DNA of 64,000 bases from Sphingomonas sp. LR60 (GCF_036855935.1 NZ_JASPFK010000001.1:593501-657500); one strand, 5' to 3'. Counted from the first letter of the stretch, positions 18,523 to 29,084 are shown. Notes: generated from the sequence alone by a model not told the origin. Program-made: numbers and translations.

Positions 18523-18539
18523 ACAAACCCCTAGTTTGT
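18523..18539. promoter_or_regulatory. Palindrome ACAAAC-N5-GTTTGT between hsp20 and TonB receptor
   Basis: A perfect six-base inverted repeat with a five-base spacer (CCCTA) sits immediately upstream of the hsp20 -35 box and about 60 bases before the divergent receptor gene. It could be an operator for the receptor, or chance. Confidence 0.35.
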
Positions 18540-18598
18540 TGATGGGATATGGATGTTCCGGCAGAAGGCGGCGACAAGGTTCACGAAGGGGTATTTCC

Positions 18599-21049
18599 AT
18601 GTCCGTCACGCTCGCCCTGCTGCTGGCCGCCCAGGCGACTGCGCAGCAGCCGTCGCCCACGCCGGTCGTCGTCGGCGAACGCGCCAGCGCGGCGACGACG
18701 CCGGGTGATCCGGATCGCACCGAGGAACAGGTGCAGCGCAGCTCCGCGGCGTCCGATGTCGTCGTCACCGCGCGGCGGCGCGCCGAATCGGCGCAGAATG
18801 TGCCGATCCCGATCTCGGTGGTCGGCGTGAAGGAGCTGGACGCGACCGGCAGCTTCAACATTCAGCGGCTCCAGCAACTCCAGCCGACGCTGCAATTCTA
18901 TTCGACCAACCCGCGCAACTCGTCGGTCAACATCCGCGGGCTCGGCGCGCCGCTCGGGCTCACCAACGACGGGATCGAGCAGGGCGTCGGCATCTATATC
19001 GATCAGGTCTATCTCAGCCGCGTCGCGGCGGCGACGCTCGACTTCCTCGACGTCCAGCAGATCGAGACGCTGCGCGGGCCGCAGGGGACGCTGTACGGCA
19101 AGAACACCGTCGCGGGCGCGATCAACATCACCAGCAAGGCACCCAGCTTCACGCTGCAGGGTCGCGCCGAGGTGTCGGTCGGCAATCTGGAGTTCAAACA
19201 GGCGAAGGCGTCGATCTCGGGACCGTTGACCGACAATGTCGCGATCCGGCTGGGTGTGTCGACGACCAGCCGGCGCGGGACGATCTACAATGTCGCAAAC
19301 GACCAATACGTCAATGCGCAGGACAATCTGGGCATCCGCACCGCGATCTTGTGGAAGGCAACCGACGACCTCGACCTGACCCTGTCGGGTGATTATTCGC
19401 GCCAGAACCCGGATTGCTGCGCACAGATCTTCGTGAAGGTCGGCAGCACCCAGCGTCCGCTCAATCGCCAGTTCGACGCGCTCGCCGCCGCACAAGGGTA
19501 TGAGCCGCCAAGCCGCAACCCCTTCGACCGGCTGACCGACCTCGACGCCAAGCTCAGCGCGCGCAACGAACTGGGCGGGCTGTCGCTGCGCGGCGAGCAG
19601 CGGCTGGGCGAGGGGACGCTGACCTCGATCACCGCCTATCGCTTCTGGGACTGGCTGCCCGCCAACGACCGTGACTTCACCGGGCTGCCGATCACCACGC
19701 TGTCGCAGAACCCGACCCGGCAGGATCAATATACACAGGAATTCCGCTACGCCGGCAAGGCCGAGCACTTCGATTACGTGCTGGGACTGTTCGGTTTCTA
19801 CCAGACGATCCACACCACCGGCACGCAGCGGCAAGGCCCGGCGGCGAGCCGCTGGCTCATCAATCCGACGAGCGCGCTGTCGAACGATCCCTCGGTGCTC
19901 GACGGCCTGACCGCCGCCAACGATATCCGCCTGAAGAACTTTTCCGGCGCGATCTTCGGCAAGGTCAATTGGAACGTGACCGATGCCTTCACGCTGTCGC
20001 CGGGCGTGCGGCTGAACTACGACGACAAGACCGGCAGCTATATCAGCGTGGTGCGCGACGGACAGGGCAATCTGGTGCCCGCGACCGGCGGCACCGCGCG
20101 GCAGGCGGCGCAGCGCGACGCGATCCAGCCGCAGGAATTCCGCGACCAGAAGTTCCGCGAATGGAACGTCTCCTACGACCTGACCGCCTCGTACAAGCCG
20201 TCGCGCGACGTGCTGCTGTACGGCACCTATGCGCACAGCTTCAAATCGGGTGGGCTCAACCTGAACGGCGTGCCGGTCGTCGGCGGCGTGGTGCAGACGC
20301 AATTGGCGCAGGTCGCGCCCGAAAAGGTCGACCATTTCGAGCTGGGCGCGAAGTCGCAATTCTGGGATCGCAAGATCACGCTGAACGTCACCGGCTTCTG
20401 GACCGAAATCAGCGACTATCAGGCGGTGGTCAACAACAGCTCGACGTCGACCTTGCGCGGCTATCTCGCCAATGCCGGCAAGGTGCGGGTGCGCGGTGTC
20501 GAGGCGGACTTCTCGATCCGGCCGAGCGACCGGTTCAACCTCTACACCAACGGTGCGTTCACCGATCACAAATACGTCGACTTCAAGAATGCGCCATGCC
20601 CGCCCGAACTGTCGGGCGGCGGCAGCGGCGCGACGATCGGCGCGCCGGGGCAGCCGGGCACCAACAGTCCGGTGGTCTGCGACATTTCCGGCCAGTGGCT
20701 GCCCGGTATCTCGAAGTTCGCCCTTTCCTATGGCGGCGAATATAACCTGCCGGGGACGGTGTTCGGGAAGTCGGGCGAGGCGTATGTCGGCGTCGATGCC
20801 AATTCGCGGACCAAGTTCTCGTCCAACGCATCTCGGTCGATCTACACCGATATCGACGGCTACACGCTGGTGAACGCGCGGCTCGGCTTCCGCACCGACA
20901 GCGGGGTCAATGTGTTCGGCTGGGTCCGCAACCTGTTCGATACCGAATATTACGAGGTGCTTGCGACGACGCCGGGGAACACCGGGTTGATCGCGGGCAA
21001 CGTCGGCGATCCAAGAACGTATGGCATGACGGTGGCGTTCGGGTTCTGA
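18599..21049 (+). CDS. TonB-dependent receptor
   Basis: An outer-membrane active-transport receptor of 816 residues. It starts with a short signal peptide (MSVTLALLLAAQATAQ), then a TonB-box-like DVVVTARRRAESAQNVPI near residue 57, a plug with VNIRGLGAPLGLTNDG and the plug-barrel signature QIETLRGPQGTLYGKNTVAG, and a barrel that ends in RTYGMTVAFGF with a C-terminal Phe. The subfamily resembles iron-complex and phytochemical receptors of sphingomonads. No transport partner lies next to it. GAAGGGG precedes the chosen ATG at 18599; a longer frame upstream does not resemble a signal sequence. Confidence 0.92.
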   Translation: MSVTLALLLAAQATAQQPSPTPVVVGERASAATTPGDPDRTEEQVQRSSAASDVVVTARRRAESAQNVPIPISVVGVKELDATGSFNIQRLQQLQPTLQFYSTNPRNSSVNIRGLGAPLGLTNDGIEQGVGIYIDQVYLSRVAAATLDFLDVQQIETLRGPQGTLYGKNTVAGAINITSKAPSFTLQGRAEVSVGNLEFKQAKASISGPLTDNVAIRLGVSTTSRRGTIYNVANDQYVNAQDNLGIRTAILWKATDDLDLTLSGDYSRQNPDCCAQIFVKVGSTQRPLNRQFDALAAAQGYEPPSRNPFDRLTDLDAKLSARNELGGLSLRGEQRLGEGTLTSITAYRFWDWLPANDRDFTGLPITTLSQNPTRQDQYTQEFRYAGKAEHFDYVLGLFGFYQTIHTTGTQRQGPAASRWLINPTSALSNDPSVLDGLTAANDIRLKNFSGAIFGKVNWNVTDAFTLSPGVRLNYDDKTGSYISVVRDGQGNLVPATGGTARQAAQRDAIQPQEFRDQKFREWNVSYDLTASYKPSRDVLLYGTYAHSFKSGGLNLNGVPVVGGVVQTQLAQVAPEKVDHFELGAKSQFWDRKITLNVTGFWTEISDYQAVVNNSSTSTLRGYLANAGKVRVRGVEADFSIRPSDRFNLYTNGAFTDHKYVDFKNAPCPPELSGGGSGATIGAPGQPGTNSPVVCDISGQWLPGISKFALSYGGEYNLPGTVFGKSGEAYVGVDANSRTKFSSNASRSIYTDIDGYTLVNARLGFRTDSGVNVFGWVRNLFDTEYYEVLATTPGNTGLIAGNVGDPRTYGMTVAFGF

Positions 21050-21081
21050 AATGACGAGAAGAGCGGTCGCGTGAGGAGTCG

Positions 21082-21103
21082 TACCCCGGCGAAGGCCGGG
21101 GCC
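21082..21103. repeat. Short palindrome, 'CCCCGGCGAAGGCCGGGG' family
   Basis: ACCCCGGCGAAGGCCGGGGC forms a perfect hairpin about 30 bases after the receptor gene. A longer copy is at 53726-53829. It could weakly end transcription. Confidence 0.65.
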
Positions 21104-21274
21104 CATTCGGGAAGGCTCTGCCGGATGACCCGCAACGCCAGCCAAGCGCCGACGGCAAACCGGTGGGCATGACGTCGGACGGGATCGGCTGCGGCCGACG
21201 CGCCGGCCGTTTGGCGCGCTGCTCGCTTCGCTTGCACCAGCGGCGGACACCGTCGCCTGCGCACCAAAAGCAAA

Positions 21275-21303
21275 CGCCCGGGCCGTTATCCACGACCCGG
21301 GCG
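21275..21303 (-). terminator. Strong stem-loop with T-rich 3' side on minus strand; intergenic 21050-21555
   Basis: CGCCCGGG and CCCGGGCG surround a 13-base loop. Read on the minus strand the stem is followed by TTTGCTTTT, as in an intrinsic terminator. There is no protein gene on the minus strand upstream of it, so it may end a small RNA read from the 21304-21500 region. The whole 506-base gap between the receptor and lolC shows no convincing protein gene, only this structure and the short repeat near 21090. Confidence 0.5.
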
Positions 21304-21555
21304 CCTGCGTGACGATCGCTCGTCAGCCCCCTATCCAGCCTTTAGCCCGCACGCTTTTCCCGAGGGATCAGCGGGGCTTGATGGCGTTCCCCGAACCACG
21401 GCCTTTTGCCTGTGTGCCAGTGCCCACAGGTATGCGGCGTGCCTTGTTCGCTGTCGATACAAATGAACGGCAGCAAAACCGATTGCGGCGACTATGTGAC
21501 GATTCCGCAACAGCCCCCATTGCGCAACGTCGGGCGGCTCCCTATCGGAACGGCC

Positions 21556-22798
21556 ATGTTGCTGTCGCGCTATGAGAGCATGATCGCGCGGCGGTATCTG
21601 CTGCCGGGCAAGGGTGAACGCTTCATCGTACTGGTGGCGGGCTTCTCGCTCGGCGCGGTGATGCTCGGGGTCGCCGCGCTGGTGATCGTGATGAGCGTCA
21701 TGAACGGCTTCCGGGCCGAGCTGTTCGACAAGATCGTCGGGCTGAACGGCCATGCCGTGGTGCAGGGCTACAACAACCGCCTCGACAATTGGCAGCGTGT
21801 CGTCGAACTCGCCAGGACGACCCCCGGCGTGACCAGCGCGGTGCCGATGATCGAACAGCCGCTGTTCGCCACTTACAACGGTCGTGCCGAGGCGATCCTG
21901 CTCCGCGGGATGCGCCCGGAGGATATCCGCACCAATGCCACAATCCGTACCAAGATCGTCGCCGGCAGCCTCGCGACGCTGACGCCGAACAGCGGCAATG
22001 TCGCGATCGGCGCGCGGCTTGCCGAACAGCTCGGCGCGACGATCGGCTCCGACATCACGGTCATCAGTCCGCTCGGCCGCTCCACGCCGTTCGGTACGAT
22101 GCCGCGCAGCGTCAGCTACCGGGTTGGCGCGATCTTCGAGGTCGGCGTCTATGACTACGACAAGGCGTATGTCGTCATGCCGCTGCAGGATGCGCAGACG
22201 CTGCTGCTGACCGGCGACACCGTCGGCATGATCGAGTTACAGACCACCAATGCCGACAAGGTCGGCGAGATCCTCGCCCCGCTCGCTAAGCAGGTGCAGC
22301 CGTACGGCGTCATCAGCGACTGGCGCCGCCTCAATTCGGAATTGTTCGACGCGCTGGCGGTCGAGCGGGTGGCGATGTTCGTTGTGCTGTGCATTATCAT
22401 CCTCGTGGCCGCGTTCAACATCGCCAGCTCGCTCATCATGCTGGTGCGCGCCAAGACGCGCGATATCGCGATCCTGCGCACGATGGGCGCGAGCCGCGGC
22501 GCGATGCTGCGGATCTTCATTACGGTGGGCACGACGATCGGCGTGCTCGGCACCTTTGCCGGGCTGCTGCTCGGCGCGGTGTTCCTGTTCTTTCGCCAGT
22601 CGGTGGTCAATTTCGTCCAGCTGGTCACCGGGCAGAACCTGTGGGACCCGTCGATCCGCTATCTGACCGAGCTGCCGTCGAAGGTCGATCCGGTCGAGGT
22701 GACCGCGATCGTCATCATCACCTTGCTGATGACCTTCCTCGCCACCGTCTATCCGGCGCTCAAGGCCGCCAATACCGATCCGGTCGAGGTGTTGCGCT

Positions 22799-22806
<8 letters not shown>
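21556..22806 (+). CDS. lolC: Lipoprotein-releasing ABC transporter permease LolC/LolE
   Basis: Inner-membrane permease of the Lol system, which releases mature lipoproteins to the carrier LolA. The 416-residue protein has the family layout: an N-terminal [20 protein letters not shown] membrane helix, a large periplasmic domain (about residues 45-265), and three C-terminal FtsX-type helices starting at [20 protein letters not shown]. It ends in [12 protein letters not shown], as in LolC/E. The ATG at 21556 is the first fitting start. It overlaps lolD by eight bases. Alphaproteobacteria often have one LolC/E homologue instead of two. Confidence 0.94.
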
Positions 22807-23532
<726 letters not shown>

Positions 23533-23536
<4 letters not shown>

Positions 23537-24125
23537 GCGACACGGCGTGGCGGACCGTTCCGACGTTGATTGGACGCCATGTCACGCTACGCCCCCTCGA
23601 CCGCACGGATCGCGCCGACCTGCTGGCGACCTTTGAGGGGTTAACGCACCTTTTCGCTACGGTCGTTCCCACCAAAGCGACGATCGATGGCTGGTACGAT
23701 ATGCTGGAGGCGCAACAGGCCGCCGGGCGCGCGCTGCCGTTCACCGTTCTCGACGCCGATGGACAGGTCGCGGGAGCCACCCGCTTCCTGCGGATGAACG
23801 AGGGGCATCGCCGCGTCGAGATCGGCGGGACGCTCTATGCGCGCCGGGTACAGCGCACCGGGTTGAATACCGAGGCAAAGCGGCTGTTGCTTACCTACGC
23901 TTTCGAAACGCTCGGCTGTCAGTGCGTGCAATTGCGGACCAACTGGCACAATCGTCCCTCGCGCGCAGCGATCGAACGGCTGGGTGCGCGGATGGACGGC
24001 GTGCTGCGCGGGCATATGGTCACCGCGGAGGGGAGGTGCGCGACACGGTCGTCTATTCGATCCTCGACCATGAGTGGCCACAGATCCGTCGCAACCTCAC
24101 TTATCTACTGGAGCGCACGCGATGA
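23533..24125 (+). pseudogene. GNAT N-acetyltransferase, frameshifted near the C-terminus
   Basis: A RimJ/RimL-like acetyltransferase that would transfer acetyl from acetyl-CoA to an amine. The first 165 residues (VTLRPLDRTDRADLL, then FLRMNEGHRRVEIGGT and NWHNRPSRAAIERLGARMDG) are typical. At the GGGG run at 24030-24033 the frame changes; one extra G continues the usual tail (GEVRDTVVYSILDHEWPQIR) to a stop at 24125, which overlaps the next start in ATGA. Read straight through, the original frame runs on to 24249, across the next gene, as unrelated sequence. The overlap geometry shows the 24125 end is the true one. A sequencing or assembly error is the likely cause. Confidence 0.85.
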
Positions 24126-24601
24126 CCGCTATTACGGACTTGACCGTCACGGCTGCCGATGGCGCGCCGGTCCCGCTCGATCAATGGCGCGGGCAGGTGC
24201 TTCTGATCGTCAACACCGCGTCGAAATGCGGGTTCACCCCGCAATATGAAGGGCTGGAGGCGCTCCACCGTCGCTTCGCCGATCGCGGCTTCGCGGTGCT
24301 CGGCTTTCCCTGCAATCAATTCGGTGCGCAGGAACCCGGCGATGCGGCGGAGATCGCGAACTTCTGCTCGTTGACCTATGACGTCACCTTCCCGGTCTTC
24401 GCCAAGATCGACGTCAACGGCGCACACGCCGCACCGTTGTTCGAGCGGCTGAAGGCCGAGGCGCCGGGCTTGCTGGGGACGAAGGCGGTGAAGTGGAACT
24501 TCACCAAGTTCCTGGTCGATCGCGACGGCAAGGTCGTGCGCCGCTACGCACCGACGACCAAGCCCGAGGAGATCACCGCCGACGTCGAAGCCTTGCTGTA
24601 G
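24122..24601 (+). CDS. Glutathione peroxidase family protein
   Basis: A thiol peroxidase that reduces peroxides. The 159-residue protein carries the family signatures LIVNTASKCGFTPQYEGLE with the peroxidatic Cys near residue 37, LGFPCNQFGAQEPG with the second conserved Cys near residue 65, and KWNFTKFLVDRDGKVV near residue 125. It is a Cys-type, not selenocysteine, enzyme. Bacterial members of this class commonly use thioredoxin. It starts at the ATG overlapping the GNAT stop (ATGA) and is the last clear gene of the lolC-lolD-GNAT series. Confidence 0.93.
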   Translation: MTAITDLTVTAADGAPVPLDQWRGQVLLIVNTASKCGFTPQYEGLEALHRRFADRGFAVLGFPCNQFGAQEPGDAAEIANFCSLTYDVTFPVFAKIDVNGAHAAPLFERLKAEAPGLLGTKAVKWNFTKFLVDRDGKVVRRYAPTTKPEEITADVEALL

Positions 24602-24604
24602 CCG

Positions 24605-24709
24605 ATGTTCGGCGATCGCGTGGTGCTCGGCTGCATGTTCGGGCTGATCCTCGCGATCCTCGCCCTGCTGCTGGTCGCGATGGCCCTGGTGCACGTCGCG
24701 GCGCGCTAA
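24605..24709 (+). CDS. Putative 34-residue membrane protein
   Basis: An ORF beginning three bases after the peroxidase stop codon encodes MFGDRVVLGCMFGLILAI followed by more hydrophobic residues, ending in VHVAAR. It is one predicted membrane helix with no recognisable family. Close spacing and an uninterrupted hydrophobic pattern support it; no strong ribosome-binding site is visible beyond coupling to the upstream stop. Confidence 0.4.
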   Translation: MFGDRVVLGCMFGLILAILALLLVAMALVHVAAR

Positions 24710-24718
24710 CGCCGCCCC

Positions 24719-24813
24719 GTCATTCCCGCGAAGGCGGGAATCCAGACGCGCAGGCCCATCGATAGAGGCGCAAACGCAGAGGGCCTGAATTCCCCGCCTT
24801 CGTGGAAATGCCG
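24719..24813. repeat. Inverted repeat, 'ATTCCCGC-GCGGGAAT' family
   Basis: CATTCCCGCGAAGGCGGGAA and, after a spacer, TTCCCCGCCTTCGTGGAAATG form a long imperfect hairpin. It is the second copy of the element at 11105. A short 'GCTCGCAATGAC' element of another family follows at 24853-24886. Confidence 0.8.
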
Positions 24814-24852
24814 GGCGAGGGGGGCGCGACGTCGCCAGTCCCCCACCTACGC

Positions 24853-24886
24853 CGTCACTGCTTCGCTCCGCTCGCAATGACGAAAA
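24853..24886. repeat. Short palindrome of the 'GAGCGTAGCGAAGCAAT' family
   Basis: GTCACTGCTTCGCTCCGCTCGCAATGAC is a partial, imperfect copy of the repeat at 31764. It lies at the 3' side of the convergent HdeD-like gene. Confidence 0.55.
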
Positions 24887-24891
24887 CGTGC

Positions 24892-25479
24892 TCACCCCGG
24901 CATCGCAAACGCATCCGCGCCCTTGCGGTGGTCGCTGGCTGCGGTGATCGCGGTCACGCCGCCGACCAGAAAGCTGACCCCCAGGACGAACCCCGGCAGC
25001 GTCAGCGCCGACGCCGGCACCGTCGCCAGGATGAACCCGGCCAACAGGATGTTGACCACGCCCAGCGCGATCATCAGCCCACGCCGCCGCCGCATCCGGA
25101 AGCCAAGCACGACCTCCAGCACGCCGCGCACCAGCAGCCATGCCGTCACCATCAACGTCAGCGACAGGGCACCGGTCGCCGGCTCGAACACCATCACCGC
25201 ACCGACGATTACCGACAGCACGCCGAACAGCACCGCATAGACGCGGCCTTCATGCCCTTGCCCGAACAGGCCGGCGGCGATCGCGAAGACGCCCGAGACG
25301 AACAGCAACGCGCCGATCACCACCGTCGCGGCATAGGTCGCCGCGAACGGCCAGACGAACGCTGCGATGCCGAGCAATACCGACACCACGCCATACGCCA
25401 TGATCCATCCCCAGCCCGCGCCGGTCGCCGCGCCGGGGATGCCGAACCCACGCTCCGATGAAGCTTCGAATTGTGCCAT
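24892..25479 (-). CDS. HdeD family (DUF308) membrane protein
   Basis: A 195-residue inner-membrane protein with six hydrophobic segments, two HdeD/DUF308 repeat units of three helices each (IMAYGVVSVLLGIAAFVWPF starts the first, MIALGVVNILLAGFILATVP the second). In E. coli HdeD contributes to acid resistance at high cell density; the role here is not shown. The first ATG at 25479 fits a cytoplasmic N-terminus of about 20 residues. It is divergent from dnaE, with 104 bases between the start codons. Confidence 0.85.
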   Translation of the reverse strand: MAQFEASSERGFGIPGAATGAGWGWIMAYGVVSVLLGIAAFVWPFAATYAATVVIGALLFVSGVFAIAAGLFGQGHEGRVYAVLFGVLSVIVGAVMVFEPATGALSLTLMVTAWLLVRGVLEVVLGFRMRRRRGLMIALGVVNILLAGFILATVPASALTLPGFVLGVSFLVGGVTAITAASDHRKGADAFAMPG

Positions 25480-25583
25480 GTTCCTCACTCCGTTCCGGCT
25501 GGGCGAACGGGCCGGTGTGTTCGCAGTTCCGCATCGGTCGACGGGGATGGTCGAGATCGGGTCATGGCGACTAGGTAAGGGCG

Positions 25584-28500
25584 ATGCCGCATTCCGGGTT
25601 CGTGCCGCTCCGCATCTTTTCCAGCTACACCATGCTCGATGGCGCGATCGAGCCGAAGGCGATCGCCAAGCGCGCGGCGAAGCTCGGCTTCCCCGCCGCG
25701 GCGCTGACCGACCGCAATGGCCTCTATGCCGCGATGGCGTTTTCGGACGCGGCGATGGGCGCGGGCGTGCAGCCGGTGATCGGCACGATGCTGGGCGTCG
25801 CACGCCCCGACATGCCCGAAGGCATCGCGACCGCGACCGACTGGATCGCGCTCTATGCGCAGGACGAGACGGGCTACGACAATCTCTGCGCGCTGGTCAG
25901 TCATGCGCATCTCGATCGTCCGCTCGAACTCGCGCCGCATGTCGGCTTCGACTTGCTGGAGCGGCATTCCGCCGGGTTGATCGCGCTGACCGCCGGGGGC
26001 GAGGGCGGCGTGGCCCGGCTGTTTGCCGAGGACCAGCCCGATCGCGCCATGGCCTATGCCGACCGGCTGGCGGCGATCTTCGGCGACCGGCTGTATATCG
26101 AATTGTGCCGCCGCGACGACGCGATCGAGGACAAGGCCGAGCCGCTGCTGCTCGACCTCGCCTATGATCGCGGCTGGCCGCTCGTCGCCACCAATCCGTG
26201 CTGTTTCGAGGAAGCCGATTTCGGCGACGCGCATGACGCGATGCTGTGCATTGCTTCGTCGAGCTATGTCGAAAGCGAGGACCGCCCGCGCAGCTGCGGC
26301 CATGCATGGATGAAGCCCGCGATCGACATGGCGGCGCTGTTCGCCGACCTGCCCGAGGCGCTCGCCAACACGCTGATCGTCGCGCAACGCTGCGCGGTCG
26401 CTGCGCCGAAGCGCAAGCCGATCCTCCCCAGCCTCGCGGGTGACCGCGAGGGTGAGGCAGCGATGCTCCGCAACGACGCCGCCGCCGGTCTGGAGGCGCG
26501 GCTCGACCGGATCGAGGAACTCGGCGCGCAGCCCACCGACGATCCGAACTGGCGCGACGCCTATCGCGAGCGGCTGGCGTTCGAGGTCGACGTCATCATC
26601 CAGATGGGCTTCCCCGGCTATTTCCTGATCGTCGCCGACTTCATCAAATGGGCGAAGGATCACGACATTCCGGTCGGGCCGGGGCGTGGTTCGGGCGCTG
26701 GCTCGGTCGTCGCCTGGGCGCTGACGATCACCGATCTCGATCCGATGAAGCTGGGGCTGCTGTTCGAGCGCTTCCTCAATCCGGAACGCGTGTCGATGCC
26801 CGATTTCGACATCGACTTCTGCGAAACCCGGCGTGGCGAGGTCATCCGCTACGTTCAGGAGAAATACGGCCGCGATCAGGTCGCGCAGATCATCACCTTC
26901 GGAAAGCTGAAGGCGCGCGCGGTGCTCAAGGACACCGGGCGCGTGCTTCAGATGAGCTATGGCCAGATCGACCGGCTCGCCAAATTGGTGCCGAACCATC
27001 CGACCGACCCGTGGGACCTCAAGCGCGCGCTGAACGGCGTGCCGGAGATTGCGCGCGAATATTCCAACGATAATCAGGTCCGGCACCTCTGGGACCTTGC
27101 GACGAAACTGGAGGGGCTGCCACGCCACTCCTCGACGCACGCCGCGGGCGTGGTGATCGGCGACCGGCCGCTCGCGCAGCTCGTCCCGCTCTACCGCGAT
27201 CCGCGTTCCGACATGCCGGTCACGCAGTTCGACATGAAATATGTCGAGGGCGCCGGGCTGGTAAAGTTCGACTTCCTCGGGCTCAAGACGCTGTCGGTGC
27301 TCAAGAAAGCGATCGAGCTGCTCGAGAAGCGCGACATCCACGTCGATCTCGACGCGCTGCACTGGGACGACGAGGGCGTCTACAAATTGCTCCAGCGCGG
27401 CGACACGGTCGGCGTGTTCCAGCTGGAATCGGAAGGGATGCGGCGCACGCTGTCGGCGGTGCGCCCGACCAATTTCGGCGACATCGTCGCGCTCGTCTCG
27501 CTCTATCGTCCCGGCCCGATGGACAACATCCCGTCGTTCGGTCGGCGTAAGCAGGGGACGGAGGAGATTACCTACCCCCACCCGCTGCTCGAGCCGATCC
27601 TGGCCGAGACCTATGGCATCTTCGTCTATCAGGAACAGGTGATGCAGGCCGCGCAGGTGCTGGCGGGCTACTCGCTCGGCGGCGCTGATCTGTTGCGGCG
27701 CGCGATGGGCAAGAAGATCAAGGCGGAGATGGACGCGCAGCGCGCCACCTTCGTCACCGGTTGCGCCGAGCACAACCAGATTCCCGCGCCCTACGCCAAC
27801 CAGCTGTTCGACTTGATCGACAAGTTCGCCGGCTATGGCTTCAACAAGTCGCACGCCGCGGCCTATGCGTTGCTCGCGTACCAGACTGCGTGGCTGAAGG
27901 CGCATCACCCGGCGGAGTTCTTCGCGGCGTCGATGTGTTACGACCTCCACCTGACCGACAAACTGGCGATCTTCGTCGACGACGCGCGGCGGCTCGGCAT
28001 CCCGCTGCTCCCGCCGTGCATCAACGGCAGCGTGGCGGAGTTCGACGTCCAGTTGAACGACGAAGGCCAGCCGGCGGTCCGCTACGCGCTCGCCGCGCTC
28101 AAGTCGGTCGGCGAGGGCGCGATGGAGAAGCTCTGCGAGGAGCGCAGCACCGCCGGGCCGTTCAAGAGGCTCGACGATCTCGCCGCGCGCGTCGATCCGC
28201 GGCTGCTCAACAAGCGCCAGCTCGAAACGCTGGCGGCGGGCGGTGCCTTCGACGGGCTGGAGCCCAACCGCGCGGGCATCCATGCCGTCGCCGAGACGGT
28301 GCTCGCGATCGCCGCGCGCACGCACGAGGGGCGGACAAGCGGGCAGGGCGGGCTGTTCGGCGACGATGCCGGCGCGGGCGACGCGATCAAGCTCCCCGCC
28401 AACGCGCGCTGGTCGCTCGCCGAGCGGATGGAGCAGGAAAAGGAGGCGTTCGGCTTCTATTTCTCCGCGCACCCGGTCGACCGCTATCGCCACCTCGCCA

Positions 28501-29084
28501 AGACGCACGGCGCGCGCACCTATGTGACGCTCGGCGAGTTGCAGATCGCCGACGGCGCGCGCGTGATGGCGACGATGGCGGTGCTGGTCGAGGAAGCGCG
28601 CTGGCGCACCTCGGCGCGCGGCAAGCGTTACATGATGGCGACGCTTTCCGACGCGACGGGGCAGTTCATGGCGACCTGTTTCGACGACGGCCCCGCCGCC
28701 GATCTCGAAGAGGCTGCCAAGAACGGCGGCTGCGGCCTCGCCACCGTCGAGCTGGACCGCCGCCCCGGCGAGGAAACGCCGCGTGTGACGGTCAAGTCGA
28801 TCAAGCCGTTCGAAACGCTGGCCACCTCGACGCGCTTCGCGCTGGAGGTGCATGTCGCCGATGCGAGTGCGGTGGCGGGGCTCGCCGCGCTGATCGGCCC
28901 CTTGCGCGGCGCACGCGGCAAGGTGACGCTCAAGGTGCCGATCGGTGAGGGCGAGATCGCGACCGTGATCCTCGACCGCGACTTCGCGCTCGACGCCGAA
29001 CTGGCGGAGCGGATCGAGACGCTGCCCGGCGTGACCAAGGTCGACTTCGAGGTCGAGGAAACCCGCCTGCGGTCGGTGGGATAG
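25584..29084 (+). CDS. dnaE: DNA polymerase III subunit alpha
   Basis: Catalytic subunit of the replicative polymerase; the 1166-residue length is normal for DnaE1. The PHP domain is at the start, the palm Asp motif MPDFDIDFCETRR near residue 405, the PxGRGSGAGS-type GPGRGSGAGSVVAWALTITD near residue 370, SVLKKAIELLEK near 570, then the fingers and the helix-hairpin-helix and OB regions to the end. The PHP metal ligands look degenerate: the first motif reads RIFSSYTMLDGA, with Phe where His is usual, and LTDRNGLY instead of a DH motif. It therefore presumably relies on a separate DnaQ for proofreading, as in E. coli. Confidence 0.97.
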   Translation: MPHSGFVPLRIFSSYTMLDGAIEPKAIAKRAAKLGFPAAALTDRNGLYAAMAFSDAAMGAGVQPVIGTMLGVARPDMPEGIATATDWIALYAQDETGYDNLCALVSHAHLDRPLELAPHVGFDLLERHSAGLIALTAGGEGGVARLFAEDQPDRAMAYADRLAAIFGDRLYIELCRRDDAIEDKAEPLLLDLAYDRGWPLVATNPCCFEEADFGDAHDAMLCIASSSYVESEDRPRSCGHAWMKPAIDMAALFADLPEALANTLIVAQRCAVAAPKRKPILPSLAGDREGEAAMLRNDAAAGLEARLDRIEELGAQPTDDPNWRDAYRERLAFEVDVIIQMGFPGYFLIVADFIKWAKDHDIPVGPGRGSGAGSVVAWALTITDLDPMKLGLLFERFLNPERVSMPDFDIDFCETRRGEVIRYVQEKYGRDQVAQIITFGKLKARAVLKDTGRVLQMSYGQIDRLAKLVPNHPTDPWDLKRALNGVPEIAREYSNDNQVRHLWDLATKLEGLPRHSSTHAAGVVIGDRPLAQLVPLYRDPRSDMPVTQFDMKYVEGAGLVKFDFLGLKTLSVLKKAIELLEKRDIHVDLDALHWDDEGVYKLLQRGDTVGVFQLESEGMRRTLSAVRPTNFGDIVALVSLYRPGPMDNIPSFGRRKQGTEEITYPHPLLEPILAETYGIFVYQEQVMQAAQVLAGYSLGGADLLRRAMGKKIKAEMDAQRATFVTGCAEHNQIPAPYANQLFDLIDKFAGYGFNKSHAAAYALLAYQTAWLKAHHPAEFFAASMCYDLHLTDKLAIFVDDARRLGIPLLPPCINGSVAEFDVQLNDEGQPAVRYALAALKSVGEGAMEKLCEERSTAGPFKRLDDLAARVDPRLLNKRQLETLAAGGAFDGLEPNRAGIHAVAETVLAIAARTHEGRTSGQGGLFGDDAGAGDAIKLPANARWSLAERMEQEKEAFGFYFSAHPVDRYRHLAKTHGARTYVTLGELQIADGARVMATMAVLVEEARWRTSARGKRYMMATLSDATGQFMATCFDDGPAADLEEAAKNGGCGLATVELDRRPGEETPRVTVKSIKPFETLATSTRFALEVHVADASAVAGLAALIGPLRGARGKVTLKVPIGEGEIATVILDRDFALDAELAERIETLPGVTKVDFEVEETRLRSVG

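Noticed and set aside
18437..18598. N-terminal extension of the second TonB receptor
   Set aside because: It overlaps the divergent hsp20 promoter region and does not resemble a signal peptide; the ATG at 18599 fits better.
25485..28853. 1122-codon open frame on the minus strand opposite dnaE
   Set aside because: Antisense shadow of dnaE with Arg/Asp-rich sequence and no recognisable domain.
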